The notes under the pieces are model-generated. The model did not search any database and was not told the origin of the DNA. It saw only the letters and a list, made by a program, of their open reading frames with translations. This document shows positions 39,134-48,007 of a DNA stretch of 64,000 bases, piece after piece; the stretch's first letter is position 1; each line of letters starts with the position of its first letter. The stretch is taken from assembly GCA_965234685.1 (NCBI GenBank), contig OZ248539.1:2232001-2296000 (forward strand). Direction: 5' to 3'. This DNA comes from Fimbriimonas planktonicus. Lineage in GTDB: Bacteria > Armatimonadota > Fimbriimonadia > Fimbriimonadales > Fimbriimonadaceae. A program made the translations under genes and the position numbers.

Positions 39134-41641
39134 GTGATATTGCAACTCATGTGGCTCGCTGTGACCCCGTCTGTTCCGGCGGAGGCACACCAAGCTCGGC
39201 CGCAGAAGGTTGCCACGAACTACGTGTTGCAAGCCGGCGAAACTCGGGCGACCGTTGGGCGGTCGCTCAAGGATATCGGAGTTGATGCCAAGGTCGGCCA
39301 GAACTGGCAGCGCGTGCTGGGCGGAATCGAGAGCCCCTTGGCAAGCGGCGATGGAACGCTTAGCTTCATTGAGACCGGAACTGGGCAGAAGATGGTTCAA
39401 CTTAAAGGCGCAACTTGGTCGCTCCGGGTCGATTCCGCGCCCAACCGCCCGTCCATCCGGTTCGAACTCACAAGCCAGCTCGACCAGCCCATTGGCATTA
39501 CGGGAGAAACTAACCTTTTGGGGATGCTAGCGCCGACGGCGACGGTCACGAGCGAGCAAGGACCGATGAGCATTTATGGCGACAACGTGTATGGCGCGGG
39601 GCTACCGGCGGCTTATGCTTGGCGGCGGAATGCCGAGGCCGTCGCGTTTTTCGACATGACGCCGGCCACTTGGTTTGGTATCGCGACGCCGCGGCGGTTT
39701 TTGGATGCGCGTGTGGTTGCACACACCGCAAACGGGCAGACGATGCTCGGCCTCCGGTCTTTTGCAACGCATCAGACTCAGTGCGGCCCGGGCCGAGTGC
39801 AACTGGTTTGGCACGTGGTTGCCCGCCAGAACCCAGCAAAACCGACGCGAATGGAGGCGCTCGCGCGGTCGATCGAGCTTGCCGCACCGCTTCATCCGGA
39901 GCAAGGTGCCCCGCAGCGTGCGCCGAGTTGGGAAGAGCATGCGCGCAGCCTCATGGCAACGCTCCGAAGGGTCGATGCTTCCGCCGAAATCGACCGTCCT
40001 TGGAACGATGGACCGCTGCATTTGGTGCCGCCGATCCAGCGCGTCTTGACCCATCCATCGCACGTGGGCCAGACTGGTTCGGACTTTTCAACCACGAATA
40101 ATCACCTCTCGCCTTCCATGCTGTACCTTCGGGTGAACCCGAACAAGGCGGACGGGATTTCGGCGCGACGGAAACTGGACCAACTGCCGGTTTACTTTAA
40201 CGAGCGCGATCGATTCATTGGCTGGAATCCTTACGGGACGGGATCGCTCGCGATGTCTTGGCAGACGTTGTGGTTCTCCATTGAATCTTTGCGCGCATCG
40301 GACGCGGCGGGTGCCAGTGAATTCAATCCGAGCGTTGCGGGGCGCTTTCTTATGGGAACGCGCGGGCTGGAAGAGCTCGCTAGCAAGAATTCGTACAGCT
40401 TTCCGCAATGGTGGAAGACCGAGACCAAGCTGCCGGCGATTCAAAACGATGTTCCAGAGCTAGGGGTGGTCTATGAACCGTGGCAAGCGGGTCAGTACGC
40501 CTACATCCTTTTGCGGGCCCACGAAATTGATGGCGACAAACTGAAACTCGCGGAGGCAAAGCGTTCGCTTGAGTCGCTGTTCAATCGAGTGCAATTCTCG
40601 GTAGAGAACAAGAAGTATCAGCGCTCTTATTCCGACCCGGCAGACTTTCCGATTACGGAGTTGTTCGGGAATTCGTACGGTGCGGTGGCGTCTTACAAGC
40701 TCTACGAAGCAACGAAGGATCCTCGATATAAGACTTTCGGGCGACACTTCTTAGCCACGCTTCTTCGGTTGACGCCGTGGTTTGAGGACGAGATTGGCCC
40801 GGTGGCTTCGCAACTCTCCAGCTTGGGACTTTTCTTCCCGCATGGCGGCGCCTATAACCCGACCCCATGGGAGACGACGGAGGCGAATCTTTGCATCGCG
40901 TGGGTGCTTGCGAATGTGCCGGACGCGCCCTACCGTGACCTGCTTGTTCGGCTTTCGAACTTGAATCGATTAAACAGCGCTGGGTTCTACTCCGCGAGTT
41001 GGCCGCCGGTGGTTCTGGAACATGCGGGCAAGGACGCGCTGCGCTCCCCCTATTTGCCGATCGAGCCGTTCTATACGTTTGAGGCACCGGGCGGGCATAC
41101 CGGGGCGCCGATTTTGTATTCGTCAACCTCGCTTTGGAATTACTGGCTTTATGAGGCCCTCGGATACTCCAGCAGTCCGGACGTGATGGTTTTGAACTTG
41201 AATCCGCTGGATGGGTATGAATCTGCCCTGGCTGGGGCCGAACGCCGGTTTCTGCTCTTCAATTCTTCGACCTCTGTTAAATCGCCCGTGGTGAAGATGC
41301 GGCAGCTTGCGAAGGGAAAGTACGATTTCGAGGTCAAAACTCGTGGCGGCTGGCGAAGTGTTCGGCGGGCGGACGCGGATGGGCTGGAGCGAGGCACCAC
41401 GATTTCGGTTCCGCGGAAGTCGAGCATGGAGGTTCGGGTGCGCAATACCAACCCTCTTTTGGCGAGAGAGATTGCGCTGCAGTTAGCGGCGCGAAAGTCT
41501 CTTTCTGCGGCGTACGCGAAGTTGCACGCAATGTCCGTTGACGACGCCAGACCGTTGGTTATGAACTTTCAGCAAGGGATGGAAATGTTCAAGTCTAGGA
41601 AGTTTTTGGCCGCAAAGCGGTTAGCCGAGAGCGTGAAGTGA
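39134..41641 (+). CDS. Large secreted protein, possibly (alpha/alpha)6-barrel, unrecognised
   Basis: The 835-residue protein begins with a short hydrophobic stretch (MILQLMWLAVTPSVPAEA), likely a signal peptide. The first 300 residues are beta-rich (IRFELTSQLDQPIGITGETN). The middle part (about 370-640) has the helical-pair pattern of glycan-processing (alpha/alpha)6 barrels, with YEPWQAGQYAYILLRAHEID and FGNSYGAVASYKLYEATKDP. The C-terminal 150 residues contain a beta domain and a helical tail. I cannot name the family or catalytic residues. It is the first of several rightward genes, 18 bp before the Imm22-like gene; whether they share a transcript is not clear. Confidence 0.75.
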   Translation: MILQLMWLAVTPSVPAEAHQARPQKVATNYVLQAGETRATVGRSLKDIGVDAKVGQNWQRVLGGIESPLASGDGTLSFIETGTGQKMVQLKGATWSLRVDSAPNRPSIRFELTSQLDQPIGITGETNLLGMLAPTATVTSEQGPMSIYGDNVYGAGLPAAYAWRRNAEAVAFFDMTPATWFGIATPRRFLDARVVAHTANGQTMLGLRSFATHQTQCGPGRVQLVWHVVARQNPAKPTRMEALARSIELAAPLHPEQGAPQRAPSWEEHARSLMATLRRVDASAEIDRPWNDGPLHLVPPIQRVLTHPSHVGQTGSDFSTTNNHLSPSMLYLRVNPNKADGISARRKLDQLPVYFNERDRFIGWNPYGTGSLAMSWQTLWFSIESLRASDAAGASEFNPSVAGRFLMGTRGLEELASKNSYSFPQWWKTETKLPAIQNDVPELGVVYEPWQAGQYAYILLRAHEIDGDKLKLAEAKRSLESLFNRVQFSVENKKYQRSYSDPADFPITELFGNSYGAVASYKLYEATKDPRYKTFGRHFLATLLRLTPWFEDEIGPVASQLSSLGLFFPHGGAYNPTPWETTEANLCIAWVLANVPDAPYRDLLVRLSNLNRLNSAGFYSASWPPVVLEHAGKDALRSPYLPIEPFYTFEAPGGHTGAPILYSSTSLWNYWLYEALGYSSSPDVMVLNLNPLDGYESALAGAERRFLLFNSSTSVKSPVVKMRQLAKGKYDFEVKTRGGWRSVRRADADGLERGTTISVPRKSSMEVRVRNTNPLLAREIALQLAARKSLSAAYAKLHAMSVDDARPLVMNFQQGMEMFKSRKFLAAKRLAESVK

Positions 41642-41659
41642 TTGGTAGAGTGGTGCGAG

Positions 41660-42403
41660 ATGAGAGACGTAGTTCACCTCTGGCTCGGGAAGGCGGCAAA
41701 CAAAACCCGGCTGAACAAGTTTTTGAAAGAAACTTATGCGGCAGATGACCGGCCGATTTCCGAGTTCGCGGCCTCTCAGGGCGTGAACTTTTATGACCAT
41801 GACTTCATGGACGTTGAGTTCAACAAGGGGTGGAAGTCGCTGGCCGACGCCCTGTTGGTCCTTGCTTGCAGCAGTTCTTATGCCGAGGGGGTACGGGAGA
41901 AGGTCACGAATTTTGACCACAACTTTTACATCGCCTGTTTTAATCCGGAGGATTTCGGCAATCCGCGCGACTACGAGGCGGAAGGGCTTCAGCTGGACTT
42001 CATCGGGACTTTCAAAGTTGACCTGGCGGCTAAGCCAGAGGGGTACGTCGAGCCGGATTTCTCGGTGTACATCCACGTGGTCAGCGATCATTCTTTCGAG
42101 CTTGAAGGTGAAATGACGAAGGTTGTGAAGCTGGACGAGCGGGGGCTGATGATTGGAAAGGTGAATCCGTACGCCCGCAGCTTGGATATCTCGAGCGCGG
42201 TTCCGAACGTGGACACGAATCAGGTGCGGATTTCTCGGAACGCGGAGGGTCTCTGGGAGCTGAGGGACTTCGGCAACAATGGGCTTACGAAGATGAGTTC
42301 CGAGGATTTTGACGATGCAACTTGGATGCCCTTTCCCGGCGTTAACTTTTCTATCGGGGAAGTGACTTTCCTTTGGTCAGACTCGGCCCAGTTAGCAACC
42401 TAG
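41660..42403 (+). CDS. Immunity protein 22-like protein with FHA-like C terminus
   Basis: The 247-residue protein starts VVHLWLGKAANKTRLNKFLK and continues ISEFAASQGVNFYDHDFMDV, the pattern of Imm22-type immunity proteins (a W-x-G start, then F-A-x-x-x-G, then Y-D-x-D-F). The last 90 residues (GLMIGKVNPYARSLDIS, then VRISRNAEGLWELRDFGNNG) look like a degenerate forkhead-associated domain without the usual SxxH. No toxin gene is adjacent, so it may be an orphan or have taken on another role. The ATG at 41660 is chosen; an upstream TTG is open. No signal peptide is present. Confidence 0.6.
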   Translation: MRDVVHLWLGKAANKTRLNKFLKETYAADDRPISEFAASQGVNFYDHDFMDVEFNKGWKSLADALLVLACSSSYAEGVREKVTNFDHNFYIACFNPEDFGNPRDYEAEGLQLDFIGTFKVDLAAKPEGYVEPDFSVYIHVVSDHSFELEGEMTKVVKLDERGLMIGKVNPYARSLDISSAVPNVDTNQVRISRNAEGLWELRDFGNNGLTKMSSEDFDDATWMPFPGVNFSIGEVTFLWSDSAQLAT

Positions 42404-42566
42404 GCTACTCCTTGTGATTAGTCACACATAAAGGCAGAACGCGCCGGTCGTTGACTTTCGATGCTGGCTTCCGAATGATTCACTGAGAACGTGATGAGGT
42501 TTCGCGTACCGCCACCCGAGAATGGAATCTTGAGCAAGGTGCGGTCACGCGGTGTAACCTGTAAAC

Positions 42567-43484
42567 ATGAAGCGTTTTGAGATCGGAAAGTCGGGCATTG
42601 AGGCATCGGAGGTCGCCCTTGGGTGCATGCGGATCGGTGGGATGGAGCCTGCCGCCCTTGATAATCTGATCCAGACCTCGTACGACCTCGGCATCGACTT
42701 TTACGACCACGCCGATATTTATGGTGGAGGGAGTTGCGAGGAGGTTTTTGCGGCGTCGATCGCGCGATTGGGCCTCGACCGCGGCAAGCTGATCTTGCAG
42801 AGCAAGTGCGGCATTCGGAAGGGCTGCTACGATTTCAGCAAAGAGCACATTCTGGATTCGACGAACCGAATTTTGGAGCGCCTAAAGACGGATTACTTGG
42901 ACATCCTGCTCCTGCACCGTCCCGATGCGCTGATCGAGCCGGACGAGGTGGCGGAGGCGTTCGCCACGCTGAAGGCGAGCGGAAAGGTGCGGCATTTTGG
43001 AGTCAGCAACTTCACCCCGAATCAGATTGAGCTCTTGCAGGCGTCCTTGCCCGACCCGCTCTGCGCGAACCAGCTCCAGCTCAGCATCACCAATACTGGC
43101 CCGATCGACCAGGGCATCGCCGCGAACACGAAGATCGACAACTCGATTGATCGCGACGGCGGGGTGCTGGACTATTGCCGGCTGAAGAAGATCACGATCC
43201 AGGCGTGGTCGCCATTCCAGTTCGGGTTCTTCGACGGCGTCTTTATCGACAACCCCAAGTTTCCGGAGCTCAACAAGGCGATGGACGAGCTTGGCGAAAA
43301 GTACGGGATCACGAAGACGGGCCTCGCCATCGCTTGGATCCAGCGCCACCCGGCAAAGATCCAATCCGTCCTCGGGACAACGAACGTCGATCGCGTGACT
43401 CAGGTCGCGGATGCAATGACGATCGAGCTCTCTCGCCAGGACTGGTACGCCATCTACCTCGCGGCTGGGAACACCCTTCCGTAA
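42567..43484 (+). CDS. Aldo/keto reductase (YdhF-like)
   Basis: The 305-residue protein is a TIM-barrel aldo/keto reductase of the YdhF branch. The catalytic tetrad is Asp47 and Tyr52 (YDHADIYGGGSCEE), Lys80 (LQSKCGIRKG) and His117 (LLHRPDAL). The NADPH-binding SVLGTTNVDRV block is near the C terminus. It should reduce aldehydes or ketones in the cytoplasm; the substrate is unknown. The ADP-ribosylglycohydrolase gene starts 18 bp after its stop on the same strand, so they probably share a transcript. Confidence 0.95.
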   Translation: MKRFEIGKSGIEASEVALGCMRIGGMEPAALDNLIQTSYDLGIDFYDHADIYGGGSCEEVFAASIARLGLDRGKLILQSKCGIRKGCYDFSKEHILDSTNRILERLKTDYLDILLLHRPDALIEPDEVAEAFATLKASGKVRHFGVSNFTPNQIELLQASLPDPLCANQLQLSITNTGPIDQGIAANTKIDNSIDRDGGVLDYCRLKKITIQAWSPFQFGFFDGVFIDNPKFPELNKAMDELGEKYGITKTGLAIAWIQRHPAKIQSVLGTTNVDRVTQVADAMTIELSRQDWYAIYLAAGNTLP

Positions 43485-43502
43485 GCATCTTACGAACGGC
43501 TG

Positions 43503-44537
43503 ATGACTAAAGAAAGCGCGATCGAAGGATGCGTGCTGGGTTGCGCGATGGGGGACTCGATTGGGCTTCCTTTCGAGGGACTGGCGCCTAAGCTGATCGC
43601 GCGGAGGCTCAAGCTTCCCCTGGAACACCACCTCGTCTTTGGGCGCGGCATGGTCAGCGATGACACCGATCATACGGTCTTTGTTGCCCAGGCGCTGATC
43701 GAGGCCGGTGACAACGCGGAAAAGTTTGGGCGGGTGTTGGCGAACCGGCTCAAGTGCTGGCTTCTCTGTTTCCCGGCGGGTTGCGGGCTGGCGACGCTTC
43801 GGAGCATTCTTCGGCTGTATTGCGGAGTTCCGAGATCTCGCAGTGGCGTTGTTTCTGCCGGAAACGGAGCGGCCATGAGGTCGGCCCTGATCGGGGTGGT
43901 TTATGCCCAGGACGCGGACCTCCGAGCTCGCTTTGTCGAAGCTTCCTCCCACATCACCCACCGAGACCCGCGTGCGGTGTTCGGTGCCAAGGCGGTAGCC
44001 GAACTCGCCGCGTTTCTCACGATGAGTCAGGACCGACCGAGCCTTGCCCAACTAGAGCAAATCCTGCGGGATTCCGGAACCGGGCCGGACTGGGAAGAGG
44101 CGGTGCAAAGAACTCTGGCCGCTTGCGGATCGGGAAATCTGGACTTGGCCTTAACCGATAGAGGCCGACAAAAAGGGGTCTCCGGGTACGTGCTAGAGAC
44201 TATTCCGGCCGCAGTTGCCGCCTGGTACATCCACTTCGGCGATTTTCGCGCGACGATTGAAGTGGTCGTCCGGCTCGGCGGCGACACGGATACGGTCGGC
44301 TCAATCGCAGGGTCGTTGGCGGGGATCTCCTGTGGGCGCGCGGGGATTCCGGAAACGTGGCTCAATCGCCTGGTAGACCTCCCGCATGGCGTTGACTACC
44401 TTTCGGGGCTTGCGCGCCAATTGGGAACCAGAACCCTAGCGGTGGCGAAGTTTTCGTGGACGCTCCTCCCGCGCGGGGTTGTTTTCACGGCAATCGTGCT
44501 AGTCCACGGGTTTCGCCGGCTGATCCCTGGCAGCTGA
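43503..44537 (+). CDS. ADP-ribosylglycohydrolase family protein
   Basis: The 344 residues contain the family's metal-binding motifs: GDSIGLPFEG (17-26), SDDTD (52-56) and RLGGDTDTVG (257-266, followed by SIAGSLAG). It should remove ADP-ribose from proteins or small molecules using two Mg ions. An unusual C-terminal extension (about 315-344, FSWTLLPRGVVFTAIVLVHGF) is hydrophobic enough to be a membrane anchor. It follows the aldo/keto reductase gene by 18 bp and converges on the TIR-NB-ARC-TPR gene, which may be chance or may link ADP-ribose turnover with a TIR enzyme. Confidence 0.92.
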   Translation: MTKESAIEGCVLGCAMGDSIGLPFEGLAPKLIARRLKLPLEHHLVFGRGMVSDDTDHTVFVAQALIEAGDNAEKFGRVLANRLKCWLLCFPAGCGLATLRSILRLYCGVPRSRSGVVSAGNGAAMRSALIGVVYAQDADLRARFVEASSHITHRDPRAVFGAKAVAELAAFLTMSQDRPSLAQLEQILRDSGTGPDWEEAVQRTLAACGSGNLDLALTDRGRQKGVSGYVLETIPAAVAAWYIHFGDFRATIEVVVRLGGDTDTVGSIAGSLAGISCGRAGIPETWLNRLVDLPHGVDYLSGLARQLGTRTLAVAKFSWTLLPRGVVFTAIVLVHGFRRLIPGS

Positions 44538-44892
44538 TCGGGGCTCGGGAATCGCGAAGTTCCACTCCAATAGAACCTTGAGCAGTTCTATCTGGCTGGC
44601 CCGCGGTTGTTGACCAGCCTAAGGTACTAGAGTTTCTGGCTCGGGGTTGGTCGTTCGCCCTTTTCGAAACGCCTATGGACTCTTTAGTCCGAGGCTTCGG
44701 TGGGGTCGTCTACGAAGTCGGCGAGGGAATCTAGAAGCTCTGCTCGTTGATGCGTTCCGCCTTGCGCACTACCAGCTGCCGAACGCCAACTCCCACACCA
44801 GACCAGGACCGGCCGGAAGCGTAAGCTCCGCGCAGTTCATGCTCCGTGAACCGCTTGAACTCGGAGGATGATATAAAAGCGGCAACAGGAGC
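44538..44892. other. Non-coding stretch between convergent genes
   Basis: Nothing recognisable in 355 bp. No convincing gene, strong hairpin or repeat is seen between the ADP-ribosylglycohydrolase and TIR-NB-ARC-TPR stops. Confidence 0.45.
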
Positions 44893-47289
44893 TTAGCCAC
44901 CGCACTCAGTGAGAATGGCTTGGGCTCCAGTAAGACTGGGGTGGCCAAGGCGGGTGTAAATTTCCACCGCGCGCCTGGCGTGAGGTAAGGCCTCGGCGAT
45001 TTTGCCCTGACGTACAAGTCCAAAGGAAAGGCCGTAGTTAAGGAAGGCGACTATGTTGACGGATTCGGACAAGGGCAGTGCCTCGCGCGCTAGCCTCTCA
45101 GCAGCTGGCCAGTCCTTCCGTTGTATTGCCAGCGAAACTAGACTGCCGTTGCACGTGGCCACGCTCGTAGCATGATCGAGTGTGCGGGCCACATGCAGCG
45201 CTTCGAGATAGTGCTCTTCCGCCTTGGCTAGATCGCCGGAAAGAAACTCGGTGTTGCCGAGCGCCATCAGGCCGGTTGAGACGTCAAGGCTTACTGCTGC
45301 AAGGCCGCGATGCAGTTCTAGTGATTCGCGGTACGAGGCGATGGCGGCAGGGTAATCCTTCTTTAGACGATGGGCGTCGCCGCGTAAGCGGAAGTCGCTG
45401 GCGCGCTCCCGCGAGCCTGCCTCCGCCCGTTGCCAGTGATCGGCGGCGCGGGCGCTACAGGTGAGCAACGCGTCGGTCTGGTGTCGCACACTGTGAATGA
45501 AGCCAACTTCAAAGGCGCGCCAGCCGGCATTATGGTAATCGCCATTGGCCACCGCCCTGGCTTCGGCTTTTTCGCAGAAGGCGAGCACTTCATCCCAATA
45601 TCCTTGGACATAGAGGAAAGTTCTGAGTGCATTGCATACAATTTGCAAACGCATATTATTGCCGACAAGGAAGAAGGGCAGGGCGGGGGCGATGCCGGGC
45701 CAAGCGGCTTCGAGAGTGGGGAAGCGCTCGTACTTTTCGTAGGCGTTCTCGATGATAAGCGTGTACGCACGCTTTTCCAATCGGTCGCCGGTTTCCGCCA
45801 CCACCTCGGGCTTCTTCTTCCGCAAGAAGTCCGCGACGAGCGGGACAATGTGGAAGCAGCGTTCTTCCGAGTCCGGCATGACGAGGGCCCGGCTGGAAAG
45901 ATCGGCCAGTGCTCCTTGCGCGGCCGCCTGGTTTATCCCACCAAGCTCGGCAATGAACTTCACTTCGATCGGCAAGGTGAAGTGAGTGAGGGCGGCGAGG
46001 ACTTTCGTCTCCGGCACGCTGAAAGTGTCGAGAAGATCGCCAAAGACGAATTCAAGCGGGTTATTTCCTGCCTCTGGACTGCGCAGCAGTCCGAGTACGG
46101 CGGCGAGATCGCGATAGCGCCCGCGGCCGAGCTGCCCGGCGACCCATCGAATGAGAAGCGGATTACCGCCAGTTTCATCGTAAATTGCGCGGCGGTCCGG
46201 CTCGCTGGCCTGCTCAAGCCGCGGGAAGTCTTTCTCTATTTCTGCAATGAGGGCCCGTGCGGCGTCCCAGTCCAGCCGGTCGAGCCGCACGCTCACAGCG
46301 CCTGCATCGGCGCGCCTGCGGCTGGTAACGATGGCGCTGGTACCGCTCGGGAGGCGATTGAGTAAGGCGAAGATCTGGTCGCGATCCGGCGTGGGAAGCG
46401 TCTCAAGGTTATCTAGGACCAGCAAAACGTTCTCGTCGCGCAGCGCACGTAGGATGAGTTCAGGCCGCTCGGTCTCGGGCGATTTCACGATTTCGGGTTG
46501 CTCCAACTCTCGGGCAATGGCATTCAGCATCTCGAAGCACGTGGGGAGTACAAAAGTGCCGAGGGCGCGCTGACCGTCGGCGGTAAGTTCTCGCTCTTTG
46601 GCCGAGAGGAAAATAATGCGGCGAAAGCGGTCGGCAGGGACGAGTTGCGCGGCGTGAATCGCGAGCGCGGTCTTACCGATTCCACCTGGGCCGTCGATGA
46701 GCGCCCCCCAACCGCGGGCATCGGGAGCCAAGGCGTCGGCTATCCTTTTCAATTCGGCATCGCGCCCAAAGAAGTACTGGAGCCGCGGGAGGTTGTTCGG
46801 GACGGCAGCTGGCGCGCGATGCTGCGCCCCAGTTGGGCCCTTTGTGTAGTAGTCCTTGGCGCGGCCCTCGTTGATGGCAAGGCGTTCAAGGATGAGCGTG
46901 ACAAAATGCTCGGGCGTTTTGTTGTCGAGTTCAATGAAACCGGAGGCAGGGCTTAGGCCGTCGGCACTCGCATACTTGAATCGGCTTGGCATGATACGAT
47001 GACCGTCAACTTTCGTTAAAAGACCATAGATGTGGACCCACTCCCACCCGGTCCAACGTTTAACGTCGTAGTTTGGGCTGAGGACGGGAACGATTAGGTC
47101 GGACTCTTCGCCGTAGAGCTTCGGCAATTTGATTCCCAGATCGTAGACCGCAAATTCAGCCTCATGGTACTTATCGTAGAGAATGGCTCCCTGCCCGAAC
47201 CGATCCGAAAGCAAGTCGGCGGTCTGCTTGACGAAATCTCTGATCTCTCCCGCGAAGGAGAAGGCGATGCGGAAACGTCTCGTGCTCAT
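44893..47289 (-). CDS. TIR-NB-ARC-TPR protein (NLR-like STAND ATPase)
   Basis: The 798-residue protein joins three parts. The first (about 1-150) is TIR/SEFIR-like: FRIAFSFAGEIRDFVKQTAD, then DLIVPVLSPNYDVKRWTGWE, with Glu83 in the place of the NADase catalytic Glu. The second (about 165-480) is an NB-ARC-type STAND ATPase: FFGRDAELKRI, Walker A GPGGIGKT at 200-207, Walker B VLLVLDNLE at 288-296, and SGTSAIVTSRRR. The third is TPR repeats (about 560-798; LGNTEFLSGDLAKAEEHYLE). The architecture is that of NLR-like antiphage sensors, in which TPRs bind a trigger and the TIR domain degrades NAD. No partner gene is needed. It is monocistronic. Confidence 0.88.
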   Translation of the reverse strand: MSTRRFRIAFSFAGEIRDFVKQTADLLSDRFGQGAILYDKYHEAEFAVYDLGIKLPKLYGEESDLIVPVLSPNYDVKRWTGWEWVHIYGLLTKVDGHRIMPSRFKYASADGLSPASGFIELDNKTPEHFVTLILERLAINEGRAKDYYTKGPTGAQHRAPAAVPNNLPRLQYFFGRDAELKRIADALAPDARGWGALIDGPGGIGKTALAIHAAQLVPADRFRRIIFLSAKERELTADGQRALGTFVLPTCFEMLNAIARELEQPEIVKSPETERPELILRALRDENVLLVLDNLETLPTPDRDQIFALLNRLPSGTSAIVTSRRRADAGAVSVRLDRLDWDAARALIAEIEKDFPRLEQASEPDRRAIYDETGGNPLLIRWVAGQLGRGRYRDLAAVLGLLRSPEAGNNPLEFVFGDLLDTFSVPETKVLAALTHFTLPIEVKFIAELGGINQAAAQGALADLSSRALVMPDSEERCFHIVPLVADFLRKKKPEVVAETGDRLEKRAYTLIIENAYEKYERFPTLEAAWPGIAPALPFFLVGNNMRLQIVCNALRTFLYVQGYWDEVLAFCEKAEARAVANGDYHNAGWRAFEVGFIHSVRHQTDALLTCSARAADHWQRAEAGSRERASDFRLRGDAHRLKKDYPAAIASYRESLELHRGLAAVSLDVSTGLMALGNTEFLSGDLAKAEEHYLEALHVARTLDHATSVATCNGSLVSLAIQRKDWPAAERLAREALPLSESVNIVAFLNYGLSFGLVRQGKIAEALPHARRAVEIYTRLGHPSLTGAQAILTECGG

Positions 47290-47686
47290 AAGATGGCCAA
47301 CTAGATGTTATAGCAAAGAAGTTCTGCCCAAGTCTTTTGCTTGCTCAAATGAACGCCGAAACAGAATTTTGCAATCAAGCGGCGCCAAAACCTCAAAACC
47401 CAGGTTGACTTTTCCCCGTATCTGCACCCTTTAGTTGGGGCGATCACCCTGCGAAAACGGGAAATTTATGTTTTCGCCCCTAAGGGAGAAAACGTAAATA
47501 ATAAATTTTTGGGCGGGACAGACAGGAAGCAAGCCGTAGCAGAGACCGTCGACGCTCCGAAGTGAGGTTCTCATTTCTGCAGGCTCCTTCCGGGCTGCTG
47601 ATTTGAGGTAACCGCATGCATAATGCAAAGAACAGGCGACCGGTTGGAGTGTCGCTTTCCTCGGAATCGAAATGCAAAGCCGAATC
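47290..47686. other. Divergent intergenic region, AT-rich
   Basis: No supported gene in 397 bp. It separates the divergent TIR-NB-ARC-TPR gene and a small conserved gene. It contains an A/T-rich block around 47461-47515 suited to promoters in both directions. Confidence 0.4.
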
Positions 47687-47989
47687 ATGTATATCGAAAA
47701 CAAGGCCGGAGGCTTGGGTGGCCGGGGGCGGATTGGGCGGGTGACGTTTTCGAAGACGCGAAAGACGATTTACTATCAGGACAAGTGCTTTCAGAGCCTG
47801 AAGGGTGGCTACAAAGCGAACTATTACGACATGGAAACCGGCGAGCAGTATTGGATTAGCGGTCCGAAGCGCGCGGGGGGCGATCGGCTTTATGGCCAGC
47901 CGGGCGTTGACATTGACGAAGACGTGCGAGTCGAATATTGGACGAAGATTCGATATCGTCCCGATCTCGTCGAGAAGACTTCGGCCTGA
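47687..47989 (+). CDS. Small conserved protein of unknown function
   Basis: The 100-residue protein starts MYIENKAGGLGGRGRIGRVT and continues FSKTRKTIYYQDKCFQSLKG, then YYDMETGEQYWISGPKRAGG and IDEDVRVEYWTKIR. I recognise this as a widespread small protein family, sometimes misnamed 1-deoxy-D-xylulose-5-phosphate synthase in databases, with no such activity likely at this size. It is probably a small beta-rich soluble domain. The ATG at 47687 is preferred over one at 47672 from conservation of the MYIEN start. An AraC-type regulator gene begins 18 bp after its stop. Confidence 0.75.
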   Translation: MYIENKAGGLGGRGRIGRVTFSKTRKTIYYQDKCFQSLKGGYKANYYDMETGEQYWISGPKRAGGDRLYGQPGVDIDEDVRVEYWTKIRYRPDLVEKTSA

Positions 47990-48007
47990 TTCCTACCCCT
48001 CGGTGCC

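Noticed and set aside
42882..44051. A long 389-residue frame on the minus strand
   Set aside because: It lies fully antisense to the aldo/keto reductase and ADP-ribosylglycohydrolase genes, which have clear family motifs; its protein is low-complexity Arg/His/Asp-rich.
45430..46365. A 311-residue plus-strand frame inside the TIR-NB-ARC-TPR gene
   Set aside because: Antisense shadow of a gene with intact Walker motifs; no domain of its own.
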